A stretch of DNA of 6,834 nucleotides from Candidatus Heimdallarchaeota archaeon. GTDB taxonomy: Archaea > Asgardarchaeota > Heimdallarchaeia > Heimdallarchaeales > Heimdallarchaeaceae. The notes under the pieces are model-generated. The model worked only from the letters and a program-made list of their open reading frames with translations, ran no database searches and had not been told where the DNA came from. Of the stretch, positions 4,468-6,834 are shown one piece after another. The DNA is taken from the NCBI GenBank assembly GCA_016839985.1, contig JAEOTG010000367.1, forward strand, positions 1 to 6,834, read 5' to 3'. The position numbers and the translations under genes were made by a program. Positions within the stretch are counted from its first letter, which is position 1. Each line of letters opens with the position of its first letter.

Positions 4468-6834
4468 CTATTTTTTTTTGCTAAATATTATTTGCTTTTT
4501 AGTTAAGATTATAACTAATGCTCCTACTAAAGTAATCCCAGCTAGAGAAATGGAGAAGTACTTTAAGAAATGCAAAGAGAAAGGCATAACTTCTATAATA
4601 AGAGTGTTCCTCGCAGTATTTCCAAAAGCGTCATAGAGTATCAAAGTAACAGATATTAATCCTGTTGAATTTATTGGAATTGTGCAGACAATCATACTGC
4701 CATTCCAGTCTCCGAATGTGTAAAGTTCATTATTAATAGTTATGGAATAATTCAAAGGATTACTATCGAACACATTCCAGCTCAGGTCAACTTCTTTTAC
4801 CGTACTCCATATTTCCATATTGTGCTGAGGGAATATTACAGGAGGAATATCATCCCACGTTGGATTATTGTAGTATAATGCTTCTATTGCATCAAGCTGA
4901 GTGTATTCATTTCCTGCATATTGAATTCTTACATATCTAGCTTTATCCAATGAAACAGAAGCAAGGTTAAAACTCTGATTTCCATTTCCTTCTCCTAAAT
5001 ATATAAGTGATGAATCAATATCGTTACTAAGCCATACAAAATATTCTCCACCTTTTGCATAAATAATAAAATCATCACCATTTCTGTTAAGAATTTCTTC
5101 TTGAAAGCCCATATCTAATGTTACAAAACCATTTGTATAACCTTGTACAAGCAATGTAAAAAGTCCATCTGGTGGTCCCAAAACATTTTCACCGTTTTGA
5201 TATATTTCTGACCACTGAACTAGCAGAGAATCAGCATAAGCATCAGCTAAATTCATCCATATCATAATCCAAACAAACGAAATGGCAACTCTTTCATTTA
5301 TATCTATAACCTCTAAAGTAATATTATGCTTTCCAGGGTTCCAATGATTTGAATTCCAATTGCTGATTTCAAATTCCAGCAAATTATCCTCTTTATAACC
5401 CTGGAATATTAGCTGCTGATCGTTCCACATGTACCAATAACATCCTCCATGAACTATCCAAGATAAAGTAATAAAACCTAGACCATACTGAAAATCTGTT
5501 TGTTGGTTAACAAAATAGATAACAGGGGGAGATGGAGGTAAGATTAATAGATGAACTTCAGATGAAGTAGTAAAACCCGCATTATCATATGCTTTAAAAG
5601 TTATATTATAGAAGCCTTCATTATAATTTGGTATCAGCCAATTTATCTCAAAACTCCTCTCTATCCACTCATTAGATACACATAAGCTTCCGTTTACATA
5701 AATCTCCCATTGTTTTGGAGTATTATCAAAAATATTCCACTGAATGTATGCAACATCTCCCCATTCTATTATTATATCACTAGAAGTAGGTATTATTTGA
5801 GGTGGTTCAAGAGGATAAACATTTGCAAAGAAGGTTTCATTGTAAATTAAATCTGTATTATTATAAAGATGTAATTCTATAAGATGTTCTCCCAATCCAA
5901 GAGAATTCAAATCTAGAGCTATCTCACCAGAAATCCAGGATGTTGAATTAAGTAGAATCCCATTTACTGTTAAATTTAGATGCAAAGAAGTTTCAGCTTC
6001 TCCATTCCAAATTAGAAAGGAATCTGCTTGCCCTAACTCGATATTTTGTAATTCATTCCTTCTAATATAGAATGGTTTAACTTCAATTATTTTTGTGCTT
6101 TTTGCAGATTGTCTAGAATCATTTTCAATAATTAGTGTAAGATTATAAGTTCTAGAACTAAGAATCCCTAAATTCACAATTAATGATGTTTTTCTCCATA
6201 GAGAGGAGAAAAAGTGAATACTCTCTTTGACTATTGTGCCATTGAGATACAAACGATAATAGCATATTTCATCACTTCTACTTCTGAAATTTGACCAAAT
6301 ATTCCATTGAATTTTTGTTTCTTCAATTGAATTGCTCTCTACATTTCCTAAGTCTTCAATAAGAGGTGTGAGGGAAAATCTCTCTGCTCTATAAATGCCA
6401 TAGTAATAATAATCACTGTCATAAAAACCTAATTGCCAAACAACCTCTCCAGCGTTGTTTACTTCAAGAATTTCGGCATTGTGATTTATTGCGGAATGAT
6501 GCATCTCCCCAAAAGTTCCTAAACGATTACCATTTGGTAATCGATCAGCATCTCCCCAAATGCTTGAGTAAAATTCTTCTGGAGCTGAATAAGACCAGCT
6601 TTCATTAGCTATTTTTTTTTCTTCATTAATTGTTATTTCTATAATTCGTGAAATTTTATTATCTGGATTTGTTTGATTATGATAATCATTATCAAATAAA
6701 ATTATTGTTTTTTCATCAACCCATTCAGCTGCATGTGCATGATAAAACAAAGATGGTTTTAATTGACCATATCTATCAAATAGATCAAAATCACCATACT
6801 CTCCAAGCGCCCAAATTACCTCAGAACTTGTATG
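4468..6834 (-). CDS. Membrane-anchored surface protein: arylsulfotransferase-like, Ig-like repeats, galactose-binding-like domain (N-terminus beyond window)
   Basis: The frame is open to the right edge, so only the last 788 residues are visible; the TTG at 6750 is internal. Residues 1-155 match the end of an arylsulfotransferase (ASST) beta-propeller: EVIWALGEYGDFD, YHAHAAEW then TIILFDND, SRIIEITINEE, SIWGDADRLPNGNRLGTFG, EVVWQLGF and YRAERF. Characterised ASST enzymes transfer sulfate between phenolic compounds using histidines, but many archaeal members are untested. Next come four Ig-like repeats (about 173-525), a galactose-binding-like sandwich (529-656) and a fifth Ig-like repeat (662-750). 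A membrane helix (about 756-778, YFSISLAGITLVGALVIIL) and a basic tail KKQIIFSKKK close the protein. About 16 N-x-S/T sequons suggest heavy N-glycosylation. The expected topology is extracellular with a C-terminal anchor. Polymer or glycan binding, cell contact or sulfate transfer are all possible; whether the catalytic histidines are complete depends on sequence outside the window. Confidence 0.85.
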   Translation of the reverse strand, partial: HTSSEVIWALGEYGDFDLFDRYGQLKPSLFYHAHAAEWVDEKTIILFDNDYHNQTNPDNKISRIIEITINEEKKIANESWSYSAPEEFYSSIWGDADRLPNGNRLGTFGEMHHSAINHNAEILEVNNAGEVVWQLGFYDSDYYYYGIYRAERFSLTPLIEDLGNVESNSIEETKIQWNIWSNFRSRSDEICYYRLYLNGTIVKESIHFFSSLWRKTSLIVNLGILSSRTYNLTLIIENDSRQSAKSTKIIEVKPFYIRRNELQNIELGQADSFLIWNGEAETSLHLNLTVNGILLNSTSWISGEIALDLNSLGLGEHLIELHLYNNTDLIYNETFFANVYPLEPPQIIPTSSDIIIEWGDVAYIQWNIFDNTPKQWEIYVNGSLCVSNEWIERSFEINWLIPNYNEGFYNITFKAYDNAGFTTSSEVHLLILPPSPPVIYFVNQQTDFQYGLGFITLSWIVHGGCYWYMWNDQQLIFQGYKEDNLLEFEISNWNSNHWNPGKHNITLEVIDINERVAISFVWIMIWMNLADAYADSLLVQWSEIYQNGENVLGPPDGLFTLLVQGYTNGFVTLDMGFQEEILNRNGDDFIIYAKGGEYFVWLSNDIDSSLIYLGEGNGNQSFNLASVSLDKARYVRIQYAGNEYTQLDAIEALYYNNPTWDDIPPVIFPQHNMEIWSTVKEVDLSWNVFDSNPLNYSITINNELYTFGDWNGSMIVCTIPINSTGLISVTLILYDAFGNTARNTLIIEVMPFSLHFLKYFSISLAGITLVGALVIILTKKQIIFSKKK
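4471..4479 (+). terminator. T9 tract, likely terminator of the NfeD-like gene
   Basis: Nine consecutive T lie 10 bases after the TAA stop at 4459-4461, an archaeal-type T-tract terminator. The same bases read on the minus strand are the three AAA codons of the surface protein's C-terminal KKK, so the element lies inside the convergent gene. No stable hairpin precedes it. Confidence 0.5.
4501..4569 (-). other. C-terminal transmembrane anchor of the surface protein
   Basis: About 23 mostly hydrophobic residues (visible residues 756-778) are followed by a ten-residue basic tail. This is the arrangement expected for an outside-facing protein held by one C-terminal helix with its lysines in the cytoplasm. 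There is no PGF-CTERM-like or LPxTG-like sorting motif. Confidence 0.8.
4867..5250 (-). other. Galactose-binding-like (discoidin-type) domain in the surface protein
   Basis: Visible residues 529-656 contain NVLGPPDG, GFVTLDMGF, GDDFIIYAKGGEYFVWLSND, a LIYLGEGNGNQSFNLASVSLD segment, KARYVRIQY and QLDAIEAL. This ordered set (LGxPDG, glycine-rich strand, DFxVYExG-like strand, SNDG-like turn, ARYVRI, LDAxEAL) is typical of discoidin-like beta-sandwich domains of secreted proteins, which often bind carbohydrate. The ligand cannot be deduced. Confidence 0.6.
5260..6318 (-). repeat. Four tandem Ig-like repeats in the surface protein
   Basis: Visible residues 173-525 hold four units of about 80-90 residues. 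Opening W motifs are IQWNIWSN, FLIWNGEA, IQWNIFDN and LSWIVHGG. An NG-type turn before a W or hydrophobic strand follows (YLNGTI, TVNGIL, YVNGSL). Closing strands are YNLTLIIEN, HLIELHLYNN, YNITFKAYDN and HNITLEVIDI. A fifth unit (LSWNVFDSNP to VTLILYDAFG) lies after the galactose-binding-like domain. The repeats are diverged at DNA level. Unit 4 is the most divergent, with GGCYWYMWNDQQ replacing the NG turn. Confidence 0.7.

Noticed and set aside
5335..5370. Second membrane segment in the surface protein near residues 517-527 of the visible part (VAISFVWIMIW, encoded around 5250-5285)
   Set aside because: Only about 11-12 hydrophobic residues, at the position of the last beta strand of Ig-like unit 4; too short and in the wrong context for a membrane helix.
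6748..6750. TTG as the true start of the surface protein
   Set aside because: The frame continues upstream to the window edge with ASST-like sequence (EVIWALGEYGDFD), so this codon is an internal leucine.
1..6834. Defence system, CRISPR array, insertion sequence, tRNA or rRNA
   Set aside because: No regularly spaced repeats, transposase or integrase motifs, terminal inverted repeats, or cloverleaf and rRNA-like GC-richer segments were seen on either strand.

Overview
The window reads as a piece of an AT-rich archaeal chromosome (roughly one third G+C by eye), most plausibly from an Asgard-type archaeon. The reasons are a geranylgeranyl-reductase-family flavoprotein of the archaeal lipid type, BRE/TATA-like boxes 30-40 bases before start codons, T-tract terminators, and two large exported proteins. 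One of these carries the W-rich, sequon-rich Ig-like repeats common in Asgard surface proteins. The phylum assignment is inference, and no rRNA or other marker gene is present to settle it.

Layout. Positions 1-2154 (minus) hold a secreted subtilisin-like S8 protease, open at its C-terminus at the left edge. Positions 2155-2444 are a divergent intergenic region with candidate promoters for both directions, a perfect 20-bp inverted repeat and a 15-bp near-perfect direct repeat. Positions 2445-2810 (plus) encode a small probable winged-helix protein. Positions 2856-4133 (plus) encode the geranylgeranyl-reductase-family FAD enzyme, with its own promoter and a T-tract terminator. Positions 4225-4461 (plus) encode a 78-residue protein resembling the isolated OB-fold tail of NfeD. 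Positions 4468-6834 (minus) encode the C-terminal 788 residues of a large surface protein: the end of an arylsulfotransferase-like propeller, four Ig-like repeats, a galactose-binding-like sandwich, a fifth Ig-like repeat and a C-terminal membrane anchor. Its N-terminus lies beyond the right edge.

The genes do not form an obvious pathway. The two minus-strand genes act at or outside the membrane: one a secreted protease, the other an anchored, probably N-glycosylated protein. The three plus-strand genes look cytoplasmic or membrane-peripheral, and each seems to have its own promoter. I see no defence system, mobile element, CRISPR array or RNA gene. The points most worth checking are a beta-rich domain inserted inside the protease catalytic domain, the sulfotransferase/Ig/galactose-binding architecture, the stand-alone NfeD-like OB domain, the palindrome in the divergent promoter region, and a nine-T tract that appears to terminate one gene while encoding the last lysines of the convergent one.
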